The notes beneath the pieces were generated by a model. The model ran no database searches, was not told where the DNA came from, and saw only the letters and a program-made list of their open reading frames with translations. The position numbers were made by a program, and so were the translations under genes. A DNA stretch of 64,000 nucleotides from Chloroflexota bacterium (GTDB lineage Bacteria; Chloroflexota; Limnocylindria; Limnocylindrales; CSP1-4). Each line of letters opens with the position of its first letter. The stretch's first letter is position 1. Shown here in pieces: positions 49,853 to 58,050 of this stretch. The stretch spans positions 1-64,000 of the forward strand of contig JAJYNP010000260.1 of NCBI GenBank assembly GCA_021786265.1. Reading direction: 5' to 3'.

Positions 49853-51539
49853 GATCCGGCACGTGCCGGCGCACCCGGCCGTGCCCGCACCGCATGTCCC
49901 GCTGACCCGGCGCCTCTACGGCCTGGGGAGCGTCTTCGGCAAGACCGTCCGCGACTCGCGCCTGGCGGCCCTCCTCCTCGGCGGCCTCCTGGTCGTCCTG
50001 GTCGTCGGGGGTGGGATCGCGATGTCGTCCACGTACGGCACGCCCGAGACGCGCCGGGAGCTGGCGGCGCTGACGAGCAGCCTGCCGCCCGTGCTGCGCG
50101 GCCTGTACGGCAATCCCGTGGCCGTGGACACGCTCGGCGGCTTCATCTCCTGGCACTACGGCGCGTACCTCGCGCTCCTCTCGGGGTTGTGGTCCATCCT
50201 CGCCCTGTCGTCGACGCTCGCCGGCGAGGCCCGGAAGGGCAGCCTCGACTTCACGCTGGCCGCGCCGGGATCGCGGCGCGGCGTCGCCCTCGAGAAGCTC
50301 GCCGGCCACCTGGTCGCGCTGACGCTGGCGATGGTCGCCGTCGCGTTCACCGCCTGGCTGGTGGGCACGGTCGCCGCGACGCTGCCCGGGGACGCGATCG
50401 GCCCGGGGGCCGCGATCGCGTTCGCGCTGGGCGTGGGGCTGAAGGCCCTCGCGGCGGGATCGGTCGCGTTCGCCCTCGCGTCGTTCGTCGGGCGCGGGGC
50501 GGCCGCCGGCATCGCAGGCGCGGTGATGCTCGGCGGGTACCTGATCACCAGCTACCGGACGGTCGTGCCCGCATTCGACACGCTGGCCATCGCGAGCTGG
50601 TTCGGGTGGATGTACGACCACGTGCCACTCGCCGGCCGGTACGAGTGGGCCGGCGTGGGCCTCGCCCTCATCGTCTCGGTCGTTCTGCTCGCCGCCGGCA
50701 TCGAGGCCTTCGCCCGGCGCGATGTCGCGATCATGGGCGGGCTGCAGATGGCCGGCCCCCCGCGCTTCACGCTGGGGCTCGGGGGCCCCGCCCGCCGCTC
50801 GTTCGGCGAGCTGGTCCCGGGCACCCTCGCCTGGGGCATGGGCCTGGGCCTCTACGGGATCGTCATGGCGGCGTCGGCTCGCGTGTTCTCGGAGGAGCTG
50901 CAGAAGTCGTCGAGCCTCGCCGACGCGGTGCGGCGCCTGGTGCCGACCGTGGACGTGACGACCACGACGGGCTTCCTGCAGTACGCGTTCGTCGATCTCG
51001 GGTTCATTCTCGTCGGTCTCGCGGCCGCGACACTCGTGGGGACGCGGTCGTCCGACGAGACGGCCCGTCGCCTGGAGATGCTCCTGGCGACCCCGCTGAG
51101 CCGCGTGTACTGGGCCGTCGCGAGCGCCGTTGCGCTGCTGGCAGCGATCGCGGTGGTCGTCGCGTTCCTCGCCGGTTCGGTCGCCTTCGGCGTCGGCTCG
51201 GCCGGCGAGGATCTCGCGCAACCAGTCGCGGGGACGGTCGTGCTCGTGCTGTACGGCGCCGCCCTGGCCGGGATCGGGGTGGCCGTCGGCGGCCTGTTCG
51301 GGTCCTCGCTCGCCGCGCCGGCCGTGGCCGCCGTCGCGATCTGGACGCTCCTCGTCGACCTGCTCGCGCCCATGCTCCGGCTGCCGTCCTGGGTGAGCGA
51401 GCTCTCGCTCGCCGGCCACCTCGGCCAGCCGATGGTGGGTACATGGGACGCCTACGGGATGGCCGCGTGCGCCGTCCTGGCGGTCGGCGGCGTCGTCATC
51501 GGAGCGTGGGGCATGCACCGGAGGGACGTGAGTGGCTGA
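49842..51539 (+). CDS. ABC-2-type exporter permease
   Basis: This 565-residue protein has about 12 membrane helices in two similar halves (LALLSGLWSILALSSTLAGE with RKGSLDFTLAAPGSRRGVAL in the first, LGFILVGLAAATLVGTRSSD with RRLEMLLATPLSRVYWAVAS in the second). It is thus a fused pair of ABC-2 permease domains of the exporter kind. It overlaps both the ATPase gene and the next gene by 8-11 bases, so three genes form one operon. Confidence 0.92.
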   Translation: MAVEIRHVPAHPAVPAPHVPLTRRLYGLGSVFGKTVRDSRLAALLLGGLLVVLVVGGGIAMSSTYGTPETRRELAALTSSLPPVLRGLYGNPVAVDTLGGFISWHYGAYLALLSGLWSILALSSTLAGEARKGSLDFTLAAPGSRRGVALEKLAGHLVALTLAMVAVAFTAWLVGTVAATLPGDAIGPGAAIAFALGVGLKALAAGSVAFALASFVGRGAAAGIAGAVMLGGYLITSYRTVVPAFDTLAIASWFGWMYDHVPLAGRYEWAGVGLALIVSVVLLAAGIEAFARRDVAIMGGLQMAGPPRFTLGLGGPARRSFGELVPGTLAWGMGLGLYGIVMAASARVFSEELQKSSSLADAVRRLVPTVDVTTTTGFLQYAFVDLGFILVGLAAATLVGTRSSDETARRLEMLLATPLSRVYWAVASAVALLAAIAVVVAFLAGSVAFGVGSAGEDLAQPVAGTVVLVLYGAALAGIGVAVGGLFGSSLAAPAVAAVAIWTLLVDLLAPMLRLPSWVSELSLAGHLGQPMVGTWDAYGMAACAVLAVGGVVIGAWGMHRRDVSG

Positions 51540-52191
51540 GGTCGTGGAAGCGGAGGGCGCCGGCGGGGCCGGGACGCGACCGGGAACGCGACCCGGGGCG
51601 CGCGCCGAGACACACGCCGGGACGGGGCCCGAACGGCGCCGCTGGCTCCTCCTCGTCTACCGCATCAAGGCCGAGTCGTCCGGCCGGCGCACCTACGTCT
51701 GGCGCCGGCTGCGGCAGCTGGGCGCGGTCTACCTCCAGCAGGCGGTCGCCGTGCTGCCCGACCGACCGGAGCTGCGGGAGGGCCTCGACCAGCTCGGCAC
51801 CCGCATCCGGCAGACCGGCGGCGAGGCGTCGCTGCTTGAGACCACCTCGCCCTCGGAGGCATGGGAGGACGACCTCGTCGCGCGCTTCAACGCGGCCCGC
51901 GACGCGGAGTACGAGGAGGTGATCGAGAGCGTCGAGCGCTACGAGGACGAGATCCGGCGGGAGACGCGCAAGAAACGCTTCCGGTTCGCGGAGCTGGAGG
52001 AGAGCGAGGCCGACTGGCAGAAGCTGCGCCAGTGGTTCGCCCGGACCACGGCGCGCGACTTCTTCGGCGCGGACGGCCGTCCGGCGGCGGAAGAGGCGCT
52101 CGCCCGGGGACGGACGCTCCTCGACGGGTTCCGCCGGGAGGTGTACCGGGCCGAGGGGCTCGGGCCGGGTGGTGAGCCGGCCGGGTGGTGA
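51532..52191 (+). CDS. ChrB N-terminal/PaaX-like domain protein
   Basis: This 219-residue protein is similar over its middle to the N-terminal domain of chromate-resistance regulator ChrB: WLLLVYRIKAESSGRRTYVW, RLRQLGAVYLQQAVAVLPD. The rest is a charged coiled coil (EEVIESVERYEDEIRRETRK). The first 35 residues are low-complexity (GTRPGTRPGARAETHAGTGP) and probably disordered. It overlaps the permease gene, which suggests that it regulates the exporter. A 16-bp triple repeat covers its stop codon. Confidence 0.8.
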   Translation: MAEVVEAEGAGGAGTRPGTRPGARAETHAGTGPERRRWLLLVYRIKAESSGRRTYVWRRLRQLGAVYLQQAVAVLPDRPELREGLDQLGTRIRQTGGEASLLETTSPSEAWEDDLVARFNAARDAEYEEVIESVERYEDEIRRETRKKRFRFAELEESEADWQKLRQWFARTTARDFFGADGRPAAEEALARGRTLLDGFRREVYRAEGLGPGGEPAGW

Positions 52192-52212
52192 GGCGGCCCG
52201 GTGGTGAGCCGG
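52165..52212. repeat. Three tandem 16-bp units over the stop of the ChrB-like gene
   Basis: ccgggtggtgagccgg at 52165-52180 is followed by ccgggtggtgaggcgg and cccggtggtgagccgg. Each unit contains tggtga, so stop codons occur in successive frames; the gene ends in the second unit. Confidence 0.85.
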
Positions 52213-52260
52213 CCCGGGGCCTTCGGCGCGTCCTCGCACACGGGGCAGAGCCTGACGACC

Positions 52261-52278
52261 TATACCCTTTCGGGCATA
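52261..52278. promoter_or_regulatory. Operator-like dyad before the XRE antitoxin-like gene
   Basis: TATACCC and GGGCATA form an inverted repeat (one mismatch) around tttc, 11 bases before the ATG of the HTH gene. It is an AT-rich patch in GC-rich surroundings and is likely both the -10 region and the repressor's site. Confidence 0.65.
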
Positions 52279-52288
52279 TCATCTCGGC

Positions 52289-52819
52289 ATGGCACCGCAT
52301 CGGCCGTCCGCCCACCGGCTCGCGCCGGCGCGCGCGCTCGTCGCCAGGCGGCGGGCACTCGGTCTCTCCCAGGCCGAGGTCGCGCGCCGGATGGGTACGT
52401 CCCAGAAGGTGATCTCCCGGCTCGAGGCGGGGGTCGTCGATCCGAGGGCCTCCACCCTGGAGCGCTGGGCGGTGGCCCTCGACGGCTCGCTCGGTTGGAC
52501 CTTCGAGCCCGGAGGGCCGTCGGCCGTGCTGGCGGGCTTCGAGGACCTGCCGGGCTACCAGATCCTGTCGCGCGGCCTGGCCGACCTTGCCGCGAATCGC
52601 CTCACGCAGGAGGCGCTGGCAGTCGGGGTGGTCGCGCCGCGGTTGCGCGGTGACGGCCTGGCCGTGCCGGCGGCCCCGGTCGGATCGCCCAAGGACAGCC
52701 TGTGGGACCTGCTCGAGTCGGAGGTCGGCGCGGACGCCCACGCGCGGTACAACGCGATCATCGGCCGGCTGCTGTCGTTCGCGGCGGCCTACGAGGCACT
52801 CCGCGGGAGCCGGCCATGA
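52289..52819 (+). CDS. XRE-family HTH protein (antitoxin-like)
   Basis: This 176-residue protein has a Cro/C1-type HTH (ARRRALGLSQAEVARRMGTS, QKVISRLEAGVVDPRASTLE) and a helical C-terminal half (GYQILSRGLADLAANRLTQE; ARYNAIIGRLLSFAAAYEAL). It overlaps the nucleotidyltransferase gene by 4 bases (ATGA). The pair resembles AbiE-like or related type IV/VII toxin-antitoxin modules. The dyad upstream fits autoregulation. Confidence 0.85.
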   Translation: MAPHRPSAHRLAPARALVARRRALGLSQAEVARRMGTSQKVISRLEAGVVDPRASTLERWAVALDGSLGWTFEPGGPSAVLAGFEDLPGYQILSRGLADLAANRLTQEALAVGVVAPRLRGDGLAVPAAPVGSPKDSLWDLLESEVGADAHARYNAIIGRLLSFAAAYEALRGSRP

Positions 52820-53355
52820 GCATGCGGCCGCCTGCGGACGCGGGGCGCGTGCGCCGGTTCATGGAGTTCCTGGGTCGTCATGCCACTCGCGACGCCGTCG
52901 TCTACATGGCGGGCGGAGCGACGGCGGTCCTCGAAGGCTGGCGGGCCACGACGCGGGACATCGACCTGCGGATCGAGCCGGAGGCGGCTTCGGGTGCCCT
53001 CGGGGAGATCATCGTCCGGGCGAAGGATGAGCTGCAGCTCAACGTCGAGTTCGCATCGCCGGTCGATTTCATGCCCGAGCTGCCCGGCTGGCGGGAGCGG
53101 TCGCCGTTCGTCGGCCGCCATGGCGCGCTCACGTTCCGGCACGTCGACTTCTACGCCCAGGCACTCGCCAAGGTGCAGCGCGACATCGAGCACGACGCCG
53201 ACGATGTTGCTGCGATGCTCTCGCGCGGGCTCGTCTCTCGCGGACGCGCGTGGGAGCTGTACGAGGCGATCGTGCCTGCGCTGCCCCGGTTCCCGGTGAT
53301 CGACGAGCCGTCCTTCCGTGCCCGCATGGAGCGTGCGTTCGGGCCCGCCGGATAG
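52816..53355 (+). CDS. Nucleotidyltransferase-like protein (DUF6036/AbiEii-like)
   Basis: This 179-residue protein has the nucleotidyltransferase pattern VVYMAGGATAVLEGWRATTR followed by DIDLRIEPEAA, with the paired Asp metal ligands. It continues with FMPELPGWRERSPFVGRHGA and a C-terminal helical domain. Similar proteins act as toxins that modify tRNA in AbiE-type systems. Coupling to the XRE gene by ATGA overlap supports a two-gene toxin-antitoxin unit; which protein is toxic is inferred. Confidence 0.8.
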   Translation: MSMRPPADAGRVRRFMEFLGRHATRDAVVYMAGGATAVLEGWRATTRDIDLRIEPEAASGALGEIIVRAKDELQLNVEFASPVDFMPELPGWRERSPFVGRHGALTFRHVDFYAQALAKVQRDIEHDADDVAAMLSRGLVSRGRAWELYEAIVPALPRFPVIDEPSFRARMERAFGPAG

Positions 53356-53429
53356 CCGCCGCGCCGTTGAGGCACGCCATGCACGACGCGGCCTGCCGTG
53401 TGTGTCGACCGATCGGTCATCATGCCCCT

Positions 53430-54059
53430 ATGAAGGTCGCCGAGGGCGTCCACCGCGTCGACGGCGTGCGCATCTCCAACGCCTACCTCGTGTCGGCTGA
53501 CGACGGCCTGGTGCTCGTCGACACGGGGATCCCGGGCAACGCAAAGCGCATCCTCGCGTTCATCGAGCGGCTCGGCCACCGGCCCGACGAGCTCCGGGCG
53601 ATCGTCCTCACGCACTGGCACATCGACCACGTGGGCAGTGTCGCCGAGCTGCAGCGGCTGACGGGCGCGCCCGTCGCCATCCACGAGCTCGACGCCCCCG
53701 TGCTGGCGGGACGGGAGCGGCCCGCGAAGGGGCGGCGCGCCATGGCCGTCATCACGTGGCTCTTCCGGCTCCGCCCGGTGACCGCCGACCTCCTGCTCCG
53801 CGACGGCGACCGCATCGGCGACCTCGAGGTGGTGCACGTGCCCGGGCACACCGCCGGCAGCATCGCCCTGCGCTGGGCCGACGGCGTGGTCTTCTCCGGC
53901 GATGCGCTCCTGGGCGACCGCCACGGCGGCATCCGGCTGCCAGATCCCGGCCTGTCGCTCGACCCGGTCCAGGCACGCACCTCGGCCCAGAAGATCAAGG
54001 CGCTGGGCTTCACGCTGCTGCTCCCCGGGCACGGACGGCCGGCAACCCTGACGAGGTAG
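53430..54059 (+). CDS. Metallo-beta-lactamase-fold hydrolase
   Basis: This 210-residue MBL-fold protein has SNAYLVSADDGLVLVDTGIP, the metal motif LTHWHIDHVGS, the third His in HVPGHTAGSIAL, the bridging Asp in VVFSGDALLGD and a final LLLPGHGRPA. It should be a dinuclear-metal hydrolase, of lactonase or glyoxalase II type. It is intact, unlike the truncated MBL gene at 43693. No partner genes are evident. Confidence 0.93.
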   Translation: MKVAEGVHRVDGVRISNAYLVSADDGLVLVDTGIPGNAKRILAFIERLGHRPDELRAIVLTHWHIDHVGSVAELQRLTGAPVAIHELDAPVLAGRERPAKGRRAMAVITWLFRLRPVTADLLLRDGDRIGDLEVVHVPGHTAGSIALRWADGVVFSGDALLGDRHGGIRLPDPGLSLDPVQARTSAQKIKALGFTLLLPGHGRPATLTR

Positions 54060-54368
54060 CACGGCGGCGGTGATCAGCCCCGCCGCGTGGGCTCGGCACC
54101 GTTCCCGCGTGGAATGCCGGTGACTGCCCGGCGGTCGCGAGCCAGGACTCCCGGGCCGCTCTCGATAAGAGCCGCGCTCGCGGCGATGGGACGGGGCATG
54201 ACGCGAGCATCCGTGCAGGGTGTGACAGGTTGGGGGGAACGCGTCGATCTGTCTCGATTGACGAGCGAGTCAAGCCCACGACGGTGTAGCCTCGGTACGA
54301 GCCCGGCAGTGGGGGCTACTGGGGTCTGCGGGTGTTACCTACACAACCATTCGGAGCGAGGAAGCCAC
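54060..54368. other. Leader region of the ATPase gene with a small dyad
   Basis: No gene is evident. TTGAC (54258-54262) and GTCAA (54269-54273) form an inverted repeat about 100 bases before the ATPase start, and GC content drops from about 54230 onwards. A GC-rich hairpin near 54061-54090 may end transcription of the MBL gene. Confidence 0.4.
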
Positions 54369-56525
54369 ATGCCGGAGCTGACGTTTGACGAGGTGCTGAG
54401 CCGCCTGGCATCCTGCTCAACCCCCCCTACTCTCGTCGATCCATCGGTCGGCATCGCCATCCCTACCGAGCGCTCCGATACCTTCGTCGCTCCGTGTGTC
54501 GGCTGTGCCGCAGTCCCGACCGGCAGTCAGGTCCTGCTTGTCTCCGCGCCGGCCGCGGTCGGCAAGACGACTCTCGCTTGGGAACTCGCCGCGGCCGCTC
54601 GCGCCCCCCTCTGGGATCTCGCCTCCACCCAGGTCGGGTCCAATACCTTCGTCGGGGGCTTGGTTCGGGCATTCGGCGCGGGTGCGTTGCCCGACGTTCT
54701 GAACGGCCTTCGGACAGGCTCGTTCCTACTAGTCGTCGATGCCCTTGATGAGGCTCATCTGCGATCTGGATACCAGAACTTCGAAGCCTTTATTGCCGAC
54801 CTCGCCGAGGCGATCCGAGGCACGTCGGCCCGCGTCACCGTTGTCATGCTGGCACGCGTCGAGACGTCTGTGCTCACCGAGCTGCTGCTCATTTCGCATG
54901 GCGTGTCACTCGCTAGCGCGCGGATCGATTACTTCGATGAAGAGTCTGCGAGACACCTCATCGACAGTCGACTCGTCAACCATTGGCGATCGATGGCTCG
55001 AGAGCCGCAGCACCGCCGAAACCCGTTGGTGCTTCGCCAAGCCGTGGATCGGCTGTTCGACTTTGTCGCCAGCTGCTTCGGAGTCGATGCCGAAAGCGCC
55101 TGGATGAACGAACAGGTGCGCAGGTTTCTGGGATATGCGCCGGTCCTTCAGGCTATTGCCGACTACCTTGCGGTTGACAATCTGCAGGTTGTACTCAATG
55201 AGCTGGCAGATGCAACGACCGGCGTGAACCCGAACCAGGATGCCGCCTGGAACTTCCTCATTCGCGTGGTTGATAGTGTGATTGCCCGAGAGCGGATGAA
55301 GGTGCTTCCGCCGGTCCAATCCGCATTGTCTGTGGATGCGGAGGATCTCGGCTGGAGCGATTGGGACTCCCTGTACGCTGCGGACGAACAGATTGACCGC
55401 GTGCTCCGACGGTTCTTCCGCATTGGCCTCTTCTCGGATCGGACGCCGATCCTGCCTATCGGGCTGCGCGACGGGTACGAGAAGTGTCTTGAACCGGTAG
55501 CAGACCAGCATCCGTTCTTGACAGATTCGCGAGGTTTCGCCAACCTCGTGTTCGAGGAGTACGCCCTCGCGTGGGCCTTGGCTTCAGGCTCCGGGGCTGT
55601 GCGCGATCATGCACAGCGGTCCCTGATGAGCGGGGCGCATCTTCCTAATCCTCTGCTCGGGCGCTTCCCGCTGGGTCTGGCGCCAACTGACGAGTCGTCG
55701 GCGCCTATCGTCGACGGTGAGCACGTAGGCCTGTTGTTCGATGCCTTCTCGTCAGCCGCGGAGCGGAGCGGCGAGATCGTGCTCTGGCTGGTGACCAGCG
55801 ACATCGATGGGACTCGAGGTCGCATCCTGAGTGGGTCCGACGAAGGTGAAAGCATACCGTTCCGTATTGGCGACTCTGGCCATCCGGTTCAGTTCTGGCG
55901 GAGGCTTGCCCGCGCCGACGTGCTAGTCGATGGCGGCGTCGTGCTCGGACTCCCGGGTCAGCCCTTCGTCCTCGGTCCCGACGTCGACCTCGAGACCGAC
56001 CTGATCGAGACACCTGCATCGGAATACGTGGTGCTCGGAGAGGAGGACTCCTACGTCTACCTTTCCGCTCAATCGCATGTTGATACCCCCCAGCCGACAA
56101 GCTTGAAGGTCTACAGCGACGGGACGTTCGGGGTGAAGTGGGACCCCTTGGTCCACCCGTGGTACGGATACCAACTCCCGACTGACGACTCGCTATCTGC
56201 CTCCCCTGCCGTGCTAGATGCGTTCGATGATCTAGTTCGAATAGTCCGACCGTTCCGTAGGCATGGCAGGGATGAACTGGCGCGGAAGAAGGAGTTGATC
56301 GACAACGTCGCGGTGGGCCGTTCGACCTCTGAGCGCACTGTGGACGCTCGTCGGCTTCTCGGGTACCTGCTCGAGAATGGAGTGCTGAGGGACTCACGGG
56401 AGTCCCGTGGACTGTACATCCTTGAGCTTTCGGCGCTGGGAATGTCATGGGCCGACGTGCGCGAGCATCGCATGACGGAGGCTGCCCGTGGCTTCCTCCA
56501 AGGATTCGTCAGCGCGAGCCTGTGA
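54369..56525 (+). CDS. STAND/NACHT-like P-loop ATPase, defence candidate
   Basis: This 718-residue protein has a P-loop near residue 58 (LLVSAPAAVGKTTLAWELA) and a Walker B near residue 120 (FLLVVDALDEAHL) with the VDALDE form typical of NACHT-type STAND ATPases. A helical middle follows, then a beta-rich C-terminal part (YVVLGEEDSYVYLSAQS; YSDGTFGVKWDPLVHP) and a final winged-helix-like segment (ARRLLGYLLENGVLRDS). Codons are less GC-rich than neighbours, so it is probably imported. GAGGA precedes the ATG. No close family is recognised; antiviral sensing is inferred from the ATPase type and locus. Confidence 0.8.
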   Translation: MPELTFDEVLSRLASCSTPPTLVDPSVGIAIPTERSDTFVAPCVGCAAVPTGSQVLLVSAPAAVGKTTLAWELAAAARAPLWDLASTQVGSNTFVGGLVRAFGAGALPDVLNGLRTGSFLLVVDALDEAHLRSGYQNFEAFIADLAEAIRGTSARVTVVMLARVETSVLTELLLISHGVSLASARIDYFDEESARHLIDSRLVNHWRSMAREPQHRRNPLVLRQAVDRLFDFVASCFGVDAESAWMNEQVRRFLGYAPVLQAIADYLAVDNLQVVLNELADATTGVNPNQDAAWNFLIRVVDSVIARERMKVLPPVQSALSVDAEDLGWSDWDSLYAADEQIDRVLRRFFRIGLFSDRTPILPIGLRDGYEKCLEPVADQHPFLTDSRGFANLVFEEYALAWALASGSGAVRDHAQRSLMSGAHLPNPLLGRFPLGLAPTDESSAPIVDGEHVGLLFDAFSSAAERSGEIVLWLVTSDIDGTRGRILSGSDEGESIPFRIGDSGHPVQFWRRLARADVLVDGGVVLGLPGQPFVLGPDVDLETDLIETPASEYVVLGEEDSYVYLSAQSHVDTPQPTSLKVYSDGTFGVKWDPLVHPWYGYQLPTDDSLSASPAVLDAFDDLVRIVRPFRRHGRDELARKKELIDNVAVGRSTSERTVDARRLLGYLLENGVLRDSRESRGLYILELSALGMSWADVREHRMTEAARGFLQGFVSASL

Positions 56526-57138
56526 CGCGGTGTGTGGCCCGCGACTCTGTCAGCCAACCCGCAGGAACTGGGCGTACCGACGCTCCAGTCGCTAATCATC
56601 GAGAACTCGCGCGACGCGTGTCGTGGCAGGGATCCGCCTGTCGCCCCTTGGGGCGTCCGGCCGACCTGGAGGCACGAGCTCGTCGCGACACCGAGAAGAG
56701 AGCCACGGAGGCTGGCTCGAACGCGGGAGATCAGATTGAACGGATCAGAAGGCACGCGAGACGACGGACGGTAGTCGCATCCGGTCTGGTTATGTTTGGT
56801 GCATCGGTCCTGTGGTCTCCCTACGCGACGTTGACAGCACCTGTGGATGACAGCGTTCGTGACATTCATCGCAGCACTCGTGTTCGTCTACTTCGGACAG
56901 GAGTACCTCAGGAAGCTGATGACTCGTGGCATCGACTGATACTGCCGTTCGTTATCACGCTGTCGGCTTGGTAGCCCAGTACATCCGATTGCCATGGCAG
57001 TAGCCTGACTGGCCGCGAACTGGAATACACCGAGGACGAGATGTGAGTGGGGCAGCAGGCGGCTGACTTCGTTGTCTATCCCAGGCGAACCAGCGGACTT
57101 GCGGGCCCAAGTCCAACTGGGGTCTGGAAGCGATAGGC
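56526..57138. other. Low-GC gap between convergent genes with a possible small two-helix membrane protein
   Basis: One plus-strand frame encodes a charged segment then a helix (TVVASGLVMFGASVLWSPYA, ending near 56845). The next frame, from ATG 56847 to the stop at 56937-56939, encodes a second helix (MTAFVTFIAALVFVYFGQEY) and a basic end. Together they look like a small two-helix protein split by a one-base frameshift, or two tiny proteins. Nothing recognisable lies in 56940-57138. Confidence 0.3.
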
Positions 57139-58050
57139 CTACCCTGCTCGAAGGAACTCCGCGTACCGACGTTCGAGACGGCCTGGAGCGGGGCGATCCG
57201 CCGGCCGGCGAGGCACGAAGATGCGCTGCTGGTGGATCTGCTGCAGGCCGACGATGAGCATCGGCCCGTCGTGCTCTGCGAGGATCGCAGGGCGGACCTC
57301 GATCACGTAGTCCGGGCGGATGGCGAAGAAGAACCGGTCGAAGGCGGCGTGATGCAGCTTGCACAATGCCACGCCGTTGCTGACCACCGGGTCACCCTCG
57401 GGGTCGGTGTCCGGTGTGATGTGAGCGGCGTCGAGAAGCTCCTGATGGCGCAGGCTGCAGAGCGCACAGCGATCCTGGTACGCGCGGATGACGCGCTGCC
57501 GGAACGCCACCTGGTGGAGCCGCTGGCGAACGCTCCGCGTGACGTACGCGCGTCGAGCGTTCGATTCGTCCTCGGCAACCCGGGTACCCATCGCTGCTGC
57601 TGTGACGGACGCCGACAAGTCATCGACCTGCAGCGTGAACGTCAGAATTCCCGGGTCGTCGGCGACGACGAAGACGGGGTACGCGGCCACGTATGAACCG
57701 GGGGCAATCGCGTGGAAGTAGACGACCGGAACACGGCTCTGCATGGCGCGCCGCAGGCCGAGGTTGTCGCGGTGGCTTGGATCCGTGCCGCGGTAGGAGT
57801 AGCGGAGCGTCCCAGAGCGGTCGTCGAAGCTGTCAGAGTACGGCCCGCGCACGATCGTCGTGATTGACAGAGGCAGTTCGCAGACGGCGGGCTTCCAGAT
57901 ACCCGATGGCCCGACCAGCGGGACGCGTCGCCCGTCGAGCTGGAACGAGACGAGCGATTCGCGCGACAGCGCCTCCCCGACTGACTCCCGCTGCTCGGTG
58001 AGCCAGTCGAACACGGCGCGGCGGATCTGCCAGTCGGCGACGCCGATCAC
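57139..58050 (-). CDS. HNH endonuclease
   Basis: This 303-residue protein has a C-terminal HNH nuclease domain: CALCSLRHQELLDAAHI near residue 195 (zinc Cys pair and first His), then NGVALCKLHHAAFD near residue 230. The N-terminal 180 residues form a separate domain (LDGRRVPLVGPSGIWKPAVC, MQSRVPVVYFHAIAPGSYVA) that may recognise DNA, as in COG3440-type restriction-like enzymes. The GTG start overlaps the nuclease-helicase stop by 4 bases, so the two are made together. Confidence 0.88.
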   Translation of the reverse strand: MIGVADWQIRRAVFDWLTEQRESVGEALSRESLVSFQLDGRRVPLVGPSGIWKPAVCELPLSITTIVRGPYSDSFDDRSGTLRYSYRGTDPSHRDNLGLRRAMQSRVPVVYFHAIAPGSYVAAYPVFVVADDPGILTFTLQVDDLSASVTAAAMGTRVAEDESNARRAYVTRSVRQRLHQVAFRQRVIRAYQDRCALCSLRHQELLDAAHITPDTDPEGDPVVSNGVALCKLHHAAFDRFFFAIRPDYVIEVRPAILAEHDGPMLIVGLQQIHQQRIFVPRRPADRPAPGRLERRYAEFLRAG

